Shown: positions 53,933 to 61,918, counted from the stretch's first letter. The stretch is DNA of 64,000 nucleotides from Fluviibacter phosphoraccumulans (GCF_016110345.1 NZ_AP019011.1:1178001-1242000); one strand, 5' to 3'. The notes: a model not told the origin generated them from the sequence alone. Numbers and translations are program-made.

Positions 53933-54943
53933 TTACTTTTTAGTGATGATCTGGTCGAATACGCCACCATCACCAAAGTACGTCTTCTGTGCTTTTTCCC
54001 AACCACCAAAGACCTGGTCAATGGTAAACAGTTTGACCTTGGCAAAATTACCGCTGTATTTGGCCGCAATCTCCTTGTTACGCGGACGATAGTAGTGACG
54101 TGCTGCAATTTCCTGGCCAATCGGGGTATACAGGTATTCCAGATAAGCAGTCGCTACTTTGCGAGTCCCACGACGATCAACCACCTTATCCACGACAGCC
54201 ACTGAGGGTTCGGCCAAGATCGATAGTGACGGCGTTACGATGTCAAACTTATCCGGACCCAACTCCTTGATTGATAGATAGGCTTCGTTTTCCCAGGAAA
54301 TGAGCACATCGCCAATACCACGCTCGGTAAAGGTGGTCAGCGAACCACGCGCCCCCGAATCCAGCACCTTTACGTTTTTATAAATATTCGTGACCAGTTC
54401 ACGCGCCTTCTGGTCATTACCGCCCGGTTGCTTCAGCGCATAACCCCAGGCCGCCAGGAAGTTCCAGCGTGCGCCACCCGAGGTTTTAGGATTCGGGGTA
54501 ACCACTTCAATGCCTGGCTTGGCCAGATCGTTCCAATCCTTAATATTCTTGGGGTTGCCTTTACGGACCAGGAAGACGATCGTTGACGTGTACGGGGCCG
54601 AATTATCTGGCAGCCGCTTGATCCAGTTAGGGGCAATCAACCCCTTCTGAGCGATGGCATCCACGTCATAAGCCAATGCCAACGTGACCACATCAGCTTC
54701 CAGGCCGTCGATCACGGCACGCGCCTGTTTACCAGAACCGCCATGCGAGGCTTTAACGTTCAAGACTTCGCCGGTTTCCTTTTTCCAATGATTGGCAAAG
54801 ACGGCATTGAAGTCTTTGTAAAGTTCGCGTGTCGGGTCATACGACACATTGAGCAGCGTTGTGTCTGCGTGCGCAGCCAGCCCGGAAAATGCGACTGAAA
54901 TACCAACCACTGCCGAGAGCAGTGTTTTGCGAGTAATTGCCAT
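53933..54943 (-). CDS. sbp: Sulfate-binding protein Sbp (canonical)
   Basis: 336 residues with a signal peptide (VVGISVAFSGLAAHA, cleavage near residue 26). Nearly all Sbp signature segments are kept: NVSYDPTRELYKDFN, SHGGSGKQARAVI, VVTLALAYDVDAIA, NPKTSGGARWNFLAAWG, VLDSGARGSLTTF, VVDKVVDRRGTRKVA. The Ser-Gly-Gly sulfate-coordinating loop is intact. It lies upstream of paralogue 1 on the same strand with 173 bp between and its own promoter region. Confidence 0.94.
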   Translation of the reverse strand: MAITRKTLLSAVVGISVAFSGLAAHADTTLLNVSYDPTRELYKDFNAVFANHWKKETGEVLNVKASHGGSGKQARAVIDGLEADVVTLALAYDVDAIAQKGLIAPNWIKRLPDNSAPYTSTIVFLVRKGNPKNIKDWNDLAKPGIEVVTPNPKTSGGARWNFLAAWGYALKQPGGNDQKARELVTNIYKNVKVLDSGARGSLTTFTERGIGDVLISWENEAYLSIKELGPDKFDIVTPSLSILAEPSVAVVDKVVDRRGTRKVATAYLEYLYTPIGQEIAARHYYRPRNKEIAAKYSGNFAKVKLFTIDQVFGGWEKAQKTYFGDGGVFDQIITKK

Positions 54944-55017
54944 GATTCAGACTCCATTCAAAAATTGATGGAGCGATGATGCGGCAAAGCAACAACCCTT
55001 GTGAACGAATTAAAACT

Positions 55018-55029
55018 TCTTTGCTTATA
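55018..55029 (-). promoter_or_regulatory. Shared 12-mer upstream of sbp (possible CysB half-site)
   Basis: TCTTTGCTTATA, identical to the copy upstream of sbp paralogue 1 and at nearly the same distance (75 versus 70 bp) from the start codon. Here there is no inverted partner arm. A common regulator is the simplest reading. Confidence 0.35.
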
Positions 55030-55052
55030 CGATTTTTTGCCAGGACACGTTA

Positions 55053-56285
55053 TCAGGCCATGCGTGGTGTCACCGCTGGCCACTCAACCCACGGATAGTC
55101 CGGTAGCCCTTGCTGCCAATGCTGCTGTGGCTCACCCTGGATCAATGGCAGGAGGTAAGCCAATGCCTCCACCGTAATTGTGTAAGCCGTCTGGTCGATC
55201 CACGCGGTCGGGAACAGGCGCTCGCGGTTAGCGATGTCCGCCAGCGGCACGGTGCCGCAATGCCACGCATACGGTTGCGCCGTGTCGCGAACAATAGTGA
55301 CCATCACCCCACTCTGTCCTTGTGAGACCAGGTGAACCGCATGCTGCGCCACTGCTTCTGCCTGCGCAATGTCGGTAGCGCTCGCCAGGTGGCGTGCCGC
55401 ACGCTGCAGGTAATCTGGCACTGCCACGTGAACTTTCACACCGAGCTGGGCTCGCAATAGTGAGGCGACTGAGAAGCCTGCCCCGCCTAATTGCTCATGA
55501 CCATAATGGGATGCAGTGTTCTGCTGGGCGTAGAACTGGCCATCTGCGGTACGGATGCCTTCTGACACCACACAGACACAGGCGTTATGTCTGGCAAAGC
55601 TGGCCTGTACTGCCTTGATAAAAGCTGCTGGCTCAAAGCTGACTTCCGGAAAGAGAATAATGGGTGAGGTCATCTGTGCCGGCAATCTGGCCACGGCACC
55701 ACACGTCGCTAACCACCCGGTATGGCGGCCCATGACCTCCAGAATAAAGACGCTGGGCTTGGTTGCCATGGCGCAGTGATCGCGTGCGGCCTCCATGAGC
55801 GACACCGACAGGTACTTTAACGCCGAGCCAAAGCCCGGGGAGGTGTCAGTCCCTTCCAGATCGTTATCGATTGTTTTAGGCAGACCGATTACTTTTAACG
55901 GTAGATTAAAACGCTGCCCGAGTTCGACCAGTTTGGCCGCCGTATCCATGGAACCATTGCCGCCATTCACGTAAATGGTGCCGACCTCATGGGCAAGCAG
56001 TACATCGCGCACCCGTTGCCATTGCTCGGGATTGTCTTCGTAGGCTTGCAACAACGTGCGGCCGGAACCCAGGCCCCCACCGGGAATCTGGCTCAGCGCC
56101 TGCCGCATGGCGGGTGGTAATGCACTGGCATTGACCAGATGTGCATCCAACAGACCGGAGAGACCATTCTCGGCAGCGTAAAGCGTACCCTGCCCTTGGC
56201 GCTGATGCGCCTCAATCAAGGCCGCAGCCGTGGCACCGATCACGGCCGTGACCCCACCCGACTGAAAATATAATGCGTTCTTCAT
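55053..56285 (-). CDS. 6-phosphofructokinase of the PPi-dependent clade, donor uncertain
   Basis: 410 residues from ATG at 56283-56285. Starts ALYFQSGGVTAVIGA, a PPi-clade form; conserved GGLGSGR, PKTIDNDLEGTD (catalytic Asp140), MEAARDHCAMATKP, EVMGRHTGWLA, PEVSF. Donor-pocket residues conflict: Lys137 (PKTID) is the PPi-type residue, ATP enzymes have PGTID. The loop is GGNGS (Asn110-Gly111), where PPi enzymes have GG(D/N)D and ATP enzymes GGDG. The glycine argues for ATP, the rest for PPi. It lies 109 bp downstream of nothing on its strand but adk, separated by a stem-loop. Confidence 0.88.
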   Translation of the reverse strand: MKNALYFQSGGVTAVIGATAAALIEAHQRQGQGTLYAAENGLSGLLDAHLVNASALPPAMRQALSQIPGGGLGSGRTLLQAYEDNPEQWQRVRDVLLAHEVGTIYVNGGNGSMDTAAKLVELGQRFNLPLKVIGLPKTIDNDLEGTDTSPGFGSALKYLSVSLMEAARDHCAMATKPSVFILEVMGRHTGWLATCGAVARLPAQMTSPIILFPEVSFEPAAFIKAVQASFARHNACVCVVSEGIRTADGQFYAQQNTASHYGHEQLGGAGFSVASLLRAQLGVKVHVAVPDYLQRAARHLASATDIAQAEAVAQHAVHLVSQGQSGVMVTIVRDTAQPYAWHCGTVPLADIANRERLFPTAWIDQTAYTITVEALAYLLPLIQGEPQQHWQQGLPDYPWVEWPAVTPRMA

Positions 56286-56300
56286 GCCACCATTAAAACA

Positions 56301-56341
56301 GATCGGGCACCAGATTGGCAGAGCCAACCGGGCGCCCGATC
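56301..56341 (-). terminator. Nested stem-loop between adk and pfk
   Basis: Outer stem GATCGGGC (56301-56308) with GCCCGATC (56334-56341); inner stem TTGGC (56315-56319) with GCCAA (56323-56327). On the minus strand it is followed by TGTTTTAA and then the pfk start. It may be a terminator for adk or a leader structure for pfk. Confidence 0.5.
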
Positions 56342-56359
56342 AGGACGTACTGAATTAAA

Positions 56360-57013
56360 TTAGTTCAGTGCGCCTAGTACGCGTGCGGTGATTTCGTCTA
56401 CACCACCCACACCCGCAATTTTCTTGACCTTCGGTGCTTGGGCATCACCGGCGTTTTGCCAGTTACTGTAGAACGTGACCAGCGGCTTGGTCTGGCTGTG
56501 ATAGATGTCCAGACGATGACGGACTGTCTCTTCTTTGTCATCGTCACGCTGGATCAGGTCTTCACCGGTCACATCATCCTTACCAGCCACTTTAGGCGGG
56601 TTGTAGGTCACGTGATAGGTACGGCCCGAAGCCAGGTGCACACGGCGACCAGCCATGCGATCAATGATGTCCTGATCGGGCACATCGATTTCCAGAACGA
56701 TATCCAGCGGCACACCGGCTTCTTTCATGGCTTCGGCTTGCGGGATGGTGCGTGGGAAACCGTCAAACAGATAACCGTTCTTGCAGTCGTCTTCTTTGAG
56801 GCGCTCTTTCACCATGCCGATAATCACGGCATCTGGTACCAGGCCACCTGAATCCATGTGCTTTTTAGCTTCCATACCTAGCGGGGTGCCAGCTTTAACT
56901 TGAGCGCGCAGCATATCGCCTGTGGAAATTTGCGGGATACCGAATTTTTCACAGATAAATTTGGCCTGGGTGCCCTTACCAGCGCCCGGAGCGCCCAACA
57001 GAATGAGTTTCAT
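56360..57013 (-). CDS. adk: Adenylate kinase
   Basis: ATP + AMP to 2 ADP. 217 residues, long form. P-loop GAPGAGKGTQ, AMP-binding STGDMLRAQV and DGFPRTIPQAEAM, LID start RMAGRRVHLASGRTYHVTYN without zinc cysteines, then RHRLDIYHSQTKPL. ATG at 57011-57013. It is 69 bp downstream of kdsB, the usual Burkholderiales order. Confidence 0.98.
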   Translation of the reverse strand: MKLILLGAPGAGKGTQAKFICEKFGIPQISTGDMLRAQVKAGTPLGMEAKKHMDSGGLVPDAVIIGMVKERLKEDDCKNGYLFDGFPRTIPQAEAMKEAGVPLDIVLEIDVPDQDIIDRMAGRRVHLASGRTYHVTYNPPKVAGKDDVTGEDLIQRDDDKEETVRHRLDIYHSQTKPLVTFYSNWQNAGDAQAPKVKKIAGVGGVDEITARVLGALN

Positions 57014-57082
57014 CGGTATCCTCGATTAATAAATGGAATAAACAGAGTGTGGAACATCCACCTTGCAAAAAACTTACGGTAA

Positions 57083-57901
57083 TTACGCCTGAGGGTCAAT
57101 GCGCAGTGCAGCGAAATGATCGGCGTAAACCTGTTGCGCCCGCGTTGCGTCATCCGGAGTATCTACCCCGGCTGGCGGTAACGTGTCTGTGACGGCCACG
57201 CTGATCCGATAGCCATGCCATAGCGCCCGCAGTTGTTCGAGCGCTTCAACCGATTCCAGTGGGCTGGGCGCCAGGCTGGCGTAATCTCGCAAAAAACGCC
57301 GACGATAGGCGTACAAACCAATGTGGCGATAGCAGTCATAACCGCTCGTCGGCAAGGTTTTTGGTTGCTGGCCTTGCTGCCAGTCTGGGCTGAAGGCATC
57401 GCGGGCAAAGGGAATTGGTGCCCGGGAAAAATACAGCGCATCGGCGTTGGCCTTCAAGACCACTTTGCAGATGTTCGGATTAAACAGTTCCCCGGCATCA
57501 TGAATCGCATGCGCCAGCGTGGCCATGTCAGCACCCGAATCGACCAGTTGGTGTGCGGCCTGATCAATCAGTGCCGGCGGCAAAAAGGGTTCGTCCCCTT
57601 GCACATTAACAACCACGGTTTCGTCTGCCCACCCAAAATGATCGCAGACTTCGGCAATCCGATCGGTGCCACTGGGGTGGTCTTCGCGGGTCATACAGAC
57701 ATCGAAACCGGCGTCTCGCACGGCGTCTCGGACATCGCGGCTGTCGGTAGCGACCACAATCGTGTCGGCGCCCGAGCGCTGGGCCCGTTCGCAAACCCGC
57801 ACGACCATGGGTTTACCCCCCAGATCAAGCAAAGGCTTATTCGGCAGTCGGCTTGATTTAAGACGGGCCGGAATCACCACGCGGAATGTCACGTAACTCA
57901 C
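57083..57901 (-). CDS. kdsB: CMP-Kdo synthetase
   Basis: Activates Kdo with CTP for lipid A-core assembly. 272 residues. Nucleotidyltransferase start VVIPARLKSSRLPNKPL, GGKPMVVRV, REDHPSGTDRIAEV, VVNVQGDEPFLPP, ending HIGLYAYRRRFLRDYASL. Start is GTG at 57899-57901, preceded by AAGGGG with 6-base spacing. It lies 14 bp after the Trm112-like gene. Confidence 0.96.
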   Translation of the reverse strand: MSYVTFRVVIPARLKSSRLPNKPLLDLGGKPMVVRVCERAQRSGADTIVVATDSRDVRDAVRDAGFDVCMTREDHPSGTDRIAEVCDHFGWADETVVVNVQGDEPFLPPALIDQAAHQLVDSGADMATLAHAIHDAGELFNPNICKVVLKANADALYFSRAPIPFARDAFSPDWQQGQQPKTLPTSGYDCYRHIGLYAYRRRFLRDYASLAPSPLESVEALEQLRALWHGYRISVAVTDTLPPAGVDTPDDATRAQQVYADHFAALRIDPQA

Positions 57902-57915
57902 ACCAGCCCCTTGCG

Positions 57916-58092
57916 TTAGCCTTGCTGCGCAGCGAGGCTACGCGCCTCATCCTGCATCATGATGGGGATGCCATCGCGCACCGGGTACGCCAACTGGCAA
58001 GGCTTACAGCACAATTCCTGTGCTGTTTTGTCAAACTCCAGCTGACCCTTGCACACCGGGCAAACGAGTATTTCTAGCAGACGTGGATCCAT
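57916..58092 (-). CDS. Trm112/YcaR-family small protein
   Basis: 58 residues translated directly from the minus strand: it begins MDPRLLEILVCPVCKG and includes LCCKPCQLAYPVRDGIP. This is the UPF0434/Trm112 family. The CPVC and CCKPC pairs could bind zinc. In eukaryotes Trm112 activates methyltransferases; the bacterial protein has no established role but is conserved between lpxK and kdsB. ATG at 58090-58092, 11 bp after the lpxK stop. Confidence 0.92.
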   Translation of the reverse strand: MDPRLLEILVCPVCKGQLEFDKTAQELCCKPCQLAYPVRDGIPIMMQDEARSLAAQQG

Positions 58093-58103
58093 GGAACGGT
58101 TCT

Positions 58104-59132
58104 CTATCGGTGGCGTTTATCAATACCCTTCAGCCATTTGGCCAGGGGCAATGCAGGGGAAAAGCGCGCTTTGACGGGCACCACAAACCAGTTGTCATGT
58201 CCTTGAGCAAAGTTTTGGCATTTTACTGCATCCTTCTCTGTCATCAGCACGGGCAGATGGCTAAAAGGAATATCCTGCGGCTTGAAATCATGGTGGTCCG
58301 GGAAACTGATCGCCTCGACCCTTAACCCGGCATCACGCAACATGCTAAAGAAACGCTCGGGGTGACCGATACCGGCCAGCGCCAGCACAGACTGTCCGGC
58401 AAAGCTTTCCAGGGGCAGCTGACGTTCCGGTTGATTCAGCGCATAGATGTGTTGCGGCTGGAGGGTCATGCCCAATCGGGGTAACGCCGGCCAGGCAGTC
58501 TGATCGGGATTACCCTGGATGATGAGCCCACGTACCAACGAGGCATTTAGACGGCTCAATGGCTCACGCAGGGGACCGGCTGGCAGAAGACGGCCATTAC
58601 CGATACCGCGCTGATCAAACACCACGACTTCGAGATCGCGCGCCAGCGCCAGATGCTGCAACCCATCATCGGCAATCAGAATGTTGACACTGGGGTTTGC
58701 CGCCAGCAAGGCACGCCCGGCTTCCGCACGTTTTTCACCCACGAATACCGGAAAACCATCTTGTGCATACAGCAGCGGTTCATCACCGACATGCTGAGGG
58801 CTGTCGCCAATGCCCACCGCTCGAACCCCCGGTACCTGACGCCCGTAGCCCCGACTGATGATGCCGGGGCGCCACCCTAATGCTTTGAGTTGTTGCGCCA
58901 GCGCGCGGGCAACGGGTGTTTTACCCGCCCCGCCGACAATCAGGTTGCCGACTACCAGCACCGGCACCGGCAGGCGTACCGTCTTGAGAATCCCCCACTG
59001 GTACAAACGTCGGCGCAACCAGATTACGGCGGCATACCCCCAGGACAAAACCAGCAACAGGGCTGTCTCTACGCTGCCTAAACGAACCCGGCCATACCAA
59101 CTGGCCTCAACCTGCGCCGGCCTTAAAATCAT
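58104..59132 (-). CDS. lpxK: Tetraacyldisaccharide 4'-kinase
   Basis: Phosphorylates the lipid A disaccharide at 4'. 342 residues, one N-terminal membrane helix (ALLLVLSWGYAAVIWL), P-loop VGGAGKTP, then ISRGYGR, VGDEPLL, ILIADDGLQHLALARD and SFPDHHDF with the catalytic region. ATG overlaps the exbD stop by 4 bp. Confidence 0.96.
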   Translation of the reverse strand: MILRPAQVEASWYGRVRLGSVETALLLVLSWGYAAVIWLRRRLYQWGILKTVRLPVPVLVVGNLIVGGAGKTPVARALAQQLKALGWRPGIISRGYGRQVPGVRAVGIGDSPQHVGDEPLLYAQDGFPVFVGEKRAEAGRALLAANPSVNILIADDGLQHLALARDLEVVVFDQRGIGNGRLLPAGPLREPLSRLNASLVRGLIIQGNPDQTAWPALPRLGMTLQPQHIYALNQPERQLPLESFAGQSVLALAGIGHPERFFSMLRDAGLRVEAISFPDHHDFKPQDIPFSHLPVLMTEKDAVKCQNFAQGHDNWFVVPVKARFSPALPLAKWLKGIDKRHR

Positions 59133-59551
59133 GAACCGCTACGCGTGGTAAACGAGATCTGCGATAAATCCGCCTGATGCGCTGCCTGCATGACATCGAT
59201 AACGCTCTGATGCGTGGCTTTGGCATCGGCATTAATGGAAACCACCGGCGGCTTGGCAGTGCCCCGTTTAGCCAGTGCCGCCTTGAGCGCCGTGGCGACG
59301 GCGTCCACCGTGGGCCGCGCCATACTCTGACCATCAATCACTACCGTACCGCTGGCAGTTACTGAGACCGCAATCTCTTCCGGCGGTGTGGGGTTGCTGC
59401 TACTGGCCGTTGGCAAATCAATTTCAATGCCCGACACCTTATTATAAGTAGTCGTCATCATCAAAAAAATGATGATGACCAACAGCACATCGATAAACGG
59501 AATCAGGTTGATTTCAGGCTCGTCGCGCCCACTTCCCCGGCGAAAATTCAT
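59129..59551 (-). CDS. exbD: ExbD/TolR-family proton-channel subunit
   Basis: 140 residues: one N-terminal transmembrane helix starting INLIPFIDVLLVIIIFLMM, with the conserved proton-carrying aspartate in PFIDVLLV, followed by a periplasmic domain. It pairs with the upstream ExbB-like protein. The partner energised here is unknown; being beside lpxK is a common betaproteobacterial arrangement. Confidence 0.93.
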   Translation of the reverse strand: MNFRRGSGRDEPEINLIPFIDVLLVIIIFLMMTTTYNKVSGIEIDLPTASSSNPTPPEEIAVSVTASGTVVIDGQSMARPTVDAVATALKAALAKRGTAKPPVVSINADAKATHQSVIDVMQAAHQADLSQISFTTRSGS

Positions 59552-59566
59552 GGCAGGCTCCGCGGA

Positions 59567-60172
59567 TTACTGACGTTCGCCATGCACCACTTCAACCAAC
59601 TTGATGGCCTGTTGCTCCATATCAACGACAAACTTGTCGATGAGCGCGCGAAAGTGGCGCCAAAAGATCAATGCGGGAATAGCAATTAACAAACCAAACG
59701 TGGTGTTGTAGAGCGCCACGGAGATGCCGTAAGCCAATTGCTGTGGGTTACCGGTGGCAGGCGATTGCGCCCCGAAAATATCAATCATACCGACCAGCGT
59801 ACCCAGCAGGCCAAGCAATGGTGCAATAGAGGCAATGGTGCCTAGCGTCGTCAGGTAGCGCTCCAGCTGGCTGTAAACCATGCGGCCAGACTCTTCAATC
59901 GCTTCGCGCATCACTTCCCGGCTACTGTTCTGATTACGAATACCGGCAGCCAGCACACGGCCCAACGGCGAGCTTTCTTCCAGCGCAGCAAGTCGGGCGG
60001 CATCGTAACCGCCATGCGCCTGCGTCGACAACACGCTTTGTAGCAATCCGGCAGGTAACACTCTGGTGCGGCGCAGGGAGTAGAGGCGTTCGATAATGAG
60101 CGCCAGCGCAATCACTGAGGCAATCAGGAGAGGCCAGATCGGCCAACCGGCCGCTTGAATGATGGCAAACAC
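59567..60172 (-). CDS. exbB: ExbB/TolQ/MotA-family proton-channel protein
   Basis: 201 residues with three helices: WPIWPLLIASVIALALII, then TLGTIASIAPLLGLLGTLVGMI (family signature GLLGTV-type) and the last helix YNTTFGLLIAIPALIFW. It forms the pentameric channel with ExbD. First gene of the exbB-exbD-lpxK-trm112-kdsB-adk unit; a promoter candidate lies 32 bp upstream of the ATG. Confidence 0.94.
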   Translation of the reverse strand: MFAIIQAAGWPIWPLLIASVIALALIIERLYSLRRTRVLPAGLLQSVLSTQAHGGYDAARLAALEESSPLGRVLAAGIRNQNSSREVMREAIEESGRMVYSQLERYLTTLGTIASIAPLLGLLGTLVGMIDIFGAQSPATGNPQQLAYGISVALYNTTFGLLIAIPALIFWRHFRALIDKFVVDMEQQAIKLVEVVHGERQ

Positions 60173-60203
60173 GTTATTCCAGACACGCAGAAATCAAAGC
60201 TGA

Positions 60204-60232
60204 AGTGTAGCCACCCCACCCTTTTTGAGCAA
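60204..60232 (-). promoter_or_regulatory. Candidate promoter of the exbB-lpxK-kdsB operon
   Basis: Minus strand: -35 TTGCTC (60227-60232), 17-base spacer, -10 TACACT (60204-60209). Moderate match to sigma-70; read by eye. Confidence 0.4.
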
Positions 60233-60272
60233 GCCATTCCCGGCATTTCAAGGGCTTATCGCAGCCCGCACG

Positions 60273-60307
60273 TTATCCACAAATTTAGTGGATAAGTTTG
60301 TGGATAG
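60273..60307. promoter_or_regulatory. Cluster of three DnaA-box-like sites
   Basis: TTATCCACA at 60273-60281 (perfect consensus, plus strand), TTATCCACT at 60287-60295 (minus, 8 of 9) and CTATCCACA at 60299-60307 (minus, 8 of 9). The first two form an inverted repeat TTATCCAC-N7-GTGGATAA. No dnaA or dnaN is nearby, so this is more likely a DnaA-responsive regulatory or titration site than oriC. Confidence 0.5.
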
Positions 60308-60582
60308 ACTGTCATAAAAGTGTCTAACTCACGCTGGGACATAGACTTAGCTTACGCTGCTCAAAAAAAAGGCTTATTTACGTTTGCATATTGATATCAA
60401 TGAGTTAGCTTGTATTTACTGGGGTTTCAGGCCGCTTAGGGGGCTAAGCACCTGTGGGATGGGGCACCACTGCCTTGTGGTGGAAAAATTGCGCAATGTC
60501 AATCAATTATTCTTGGAATTTTGTTGACAAACATGACTTATTGCGTATCGCCAAAGTGCTTAAGCACGGTAAAGTGTCGCGT
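60308..60582 (+). promoter_or_regulatory. Gene-free, palindrome-rich leader of xseA
   Basis: The rest of the 410-bp gap between exbB and xseA. It holds an AT-rich stretch with the palindrome ATTGATATCAAT (60390-60401), a hairpin GCTTAG-GGGG-CTAAGC (60434-60449), a second one CACCAC-N6-GTGGTG (60465-60482) and a -35-like TTGACA (60524-60529) with a poor -10 (TATCGC, 60546-60551). The xseA frame is open from GTG 60454 but the added residues look unconserved. I see no known RNA gene or riboswitch. Confidence 0.35.
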
Positions 60583-61827
60583 ATGGTTTCCAGCACGCTT
60601 TTTGACGATCCTCCGACAACGCCCCCGGCTTTTGAAGCACCGGTCATGTCGGTCTCCGACCTCAATGCCGCCGTTCGGTCGCAGCTTGAGCGTCGTTTTC
60701 CTGTGCTCTGGGTTGAAGGCGAAATTGCCCAACTCACCGTAGCCAGCTCGGGCCATATGTATTTCAGCCTGAAGGATGCGGGCGCTCAGGTGCGTTGCGC
60801 CCTGTTTCGTACCCGCGCCGTCCGCCTGGGTTGGCAACCGCGGCAAGGAGACAAAGTGCGCGCCCGCGTACAGGTGACCCTGTACGAAGCGCGGGGCGAG
60901 TTCCAACTGACCGTAGAAACCCTGGTCAAAGGCGGTCTCGGTGCTCTTTACGAACGTTTTCTGAGTCTTAAAACAGAATTAGAAGCCGCCGGGCTATTTG
61001 ATGCCGCGCGTAAGCAGGCGCTCCCGGCGTTTCCACGCACTATCGGCATTATTACCAGCCCACAAGCGGCTGCGTTGCATGACGTGATGACGACGCTGAC
61101 GCGCCGGGCACCCTATGCCCGATTGATACTTTACCCGACCCTTGTGCAAGGCACCGAAGCAACAGCCCAGATTGTGCAAGCCATTCATGCAGCGAACCAT
61201 CATGGCCAGGCTGATGTGCTGCTACTTTGTCGTGGCGGCGGCTCTTTAGAAGATCTGTGGAGTTTTAATGAGGCCGCCGTCGTTCGCGCCATTGCCGACA
61301 GCCGATTACCGATTATTACTGGCGTTGGTCATGAAACAGACACCACATTAGCGGATCTGGCAGCCGATGTGCGGGCGCCCACGCCCACCGCAGCGGCGGA
61401 ACTGATCGCGCCGGATAAAACGCAATTACTCAGTTTGGTCGAAGGGCAGCAACGACACCTGCAGCAACTGGTCCTGCGCCGGATTGATGATGCGGGCATG
61501 AAACTGGATGGTTATGCGGCACGCCTACGTAGCCCCGCAGCGCTGCTGGAACGCCAGCAAGATCGACTCCATCAGTATCAAACACGGCTAAAACTCTGGT
61601 CGCAACGGGCCCTGGAACGCGAGCAGCGGCGCCTCAGCGAGTTCAAACTGCGATTACAAGCCCTCGACCCTAACCAGCCACTCAAACGCGGCTACGCACT
61701 GATTACGGATGCGCAAGGGCATCTGGTCGATAGCATCACCAAAGCCCCACCCACTTCACAAGTCCAACTACGTCTGGCCGATGGTCAACTGCAGGCACGC
61801 ATTGAATCGGTCCTGCCGGATGCCTGA
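60583..61827 (+). CDS. xseA: Exodeoxyribonuclease VII large subunit
   Basis: Degrades single-stranded DNA from both ends with XseB. From ATG at 60583 the protein has 414 residues. N-terminal OB fold (VSDLNAAVRSQLERRFPVLWVEGEI by its parts, SSGHMYFSLKD), catalytic core FPRTIGIITSPQAAALHD, LLCRGGGSLEDLWSFNE, ITGVGHETDTTLADLAADVRAPTPTAAAE in pieces, and a long C-terminal coiled coil. Longer starts at 60454 and 60496 exist in frame; they were rejected for lack of conservation and Shine-Dalgarno. xseB is not in the window. Confidence 0.94.
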   Translation: MVSSTLFDDPPTTPPAFEAPVMSVSDLNAAVRSQLERRFPVLWVEGEIAQLTVASSGHMYFSLKDAGAQVRCALFRTRAVRLGWQPRQGDKVRARVQVTLYEARGEFQLTVETLVKGGLGALYERFLSLKTELEAAGLFDAARKQALPAFPRTIGIITSPQAAALHDVMTTLTRRAPYARLILYPTLVQGTEATAQIVQAIHAANHHGQADVLLLCRGGGSLEDLWSFNEAAVVRAIADSRLPIITGVGHETDTTLADLAADVRAPTPTAAAELIAPDKTQLLSLVEGQQRHLQQLVLRRIDDAGMKLDGYAARLRSPAALLERQQDRLHQYQTRLKLWSQRALEREQRRLSEFKLRLQALDPNQPLKRGYALITDAQGHLVDSITKAPPTSQVQLRLADGQLQARIESVLPDA

Positions 61828-61847
61828 CGCTTGAAACAGCGCAAAGC

Positions 61848-61876
61848 TTGCAGGTAACAGCCGCACTGACTAGAAT
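61848..61876 (+). promoter_or_regulatory. Candidate sodB promoter
   Basis: TTGCAG (61848-61853), 17-base spacer, TAGAAT (61871-61876), 42 bp before the sodB ATG. Confidence 0.55.
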
Positions 61877-61918
61877 CAAACATTAAACCAACAATGTCCC
61901 CCAACCCGGAGAATCATC

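Noticed and set aside
60173..60582. A chromosomal replication origin
   Set aside because: There are DnaA-like boxes and AT-rich DNA, but no dnaA, dnaN, gyrB or rpmH nearby and no marked strand switch; kept only as a DnaA-site finding.
60308..60582. 6S RNA, SRP RNA or a riboswitch in the xseA leader
   Set aside because: Hairpins are present, but none of the conserved cores of these RNAs could be recognised.
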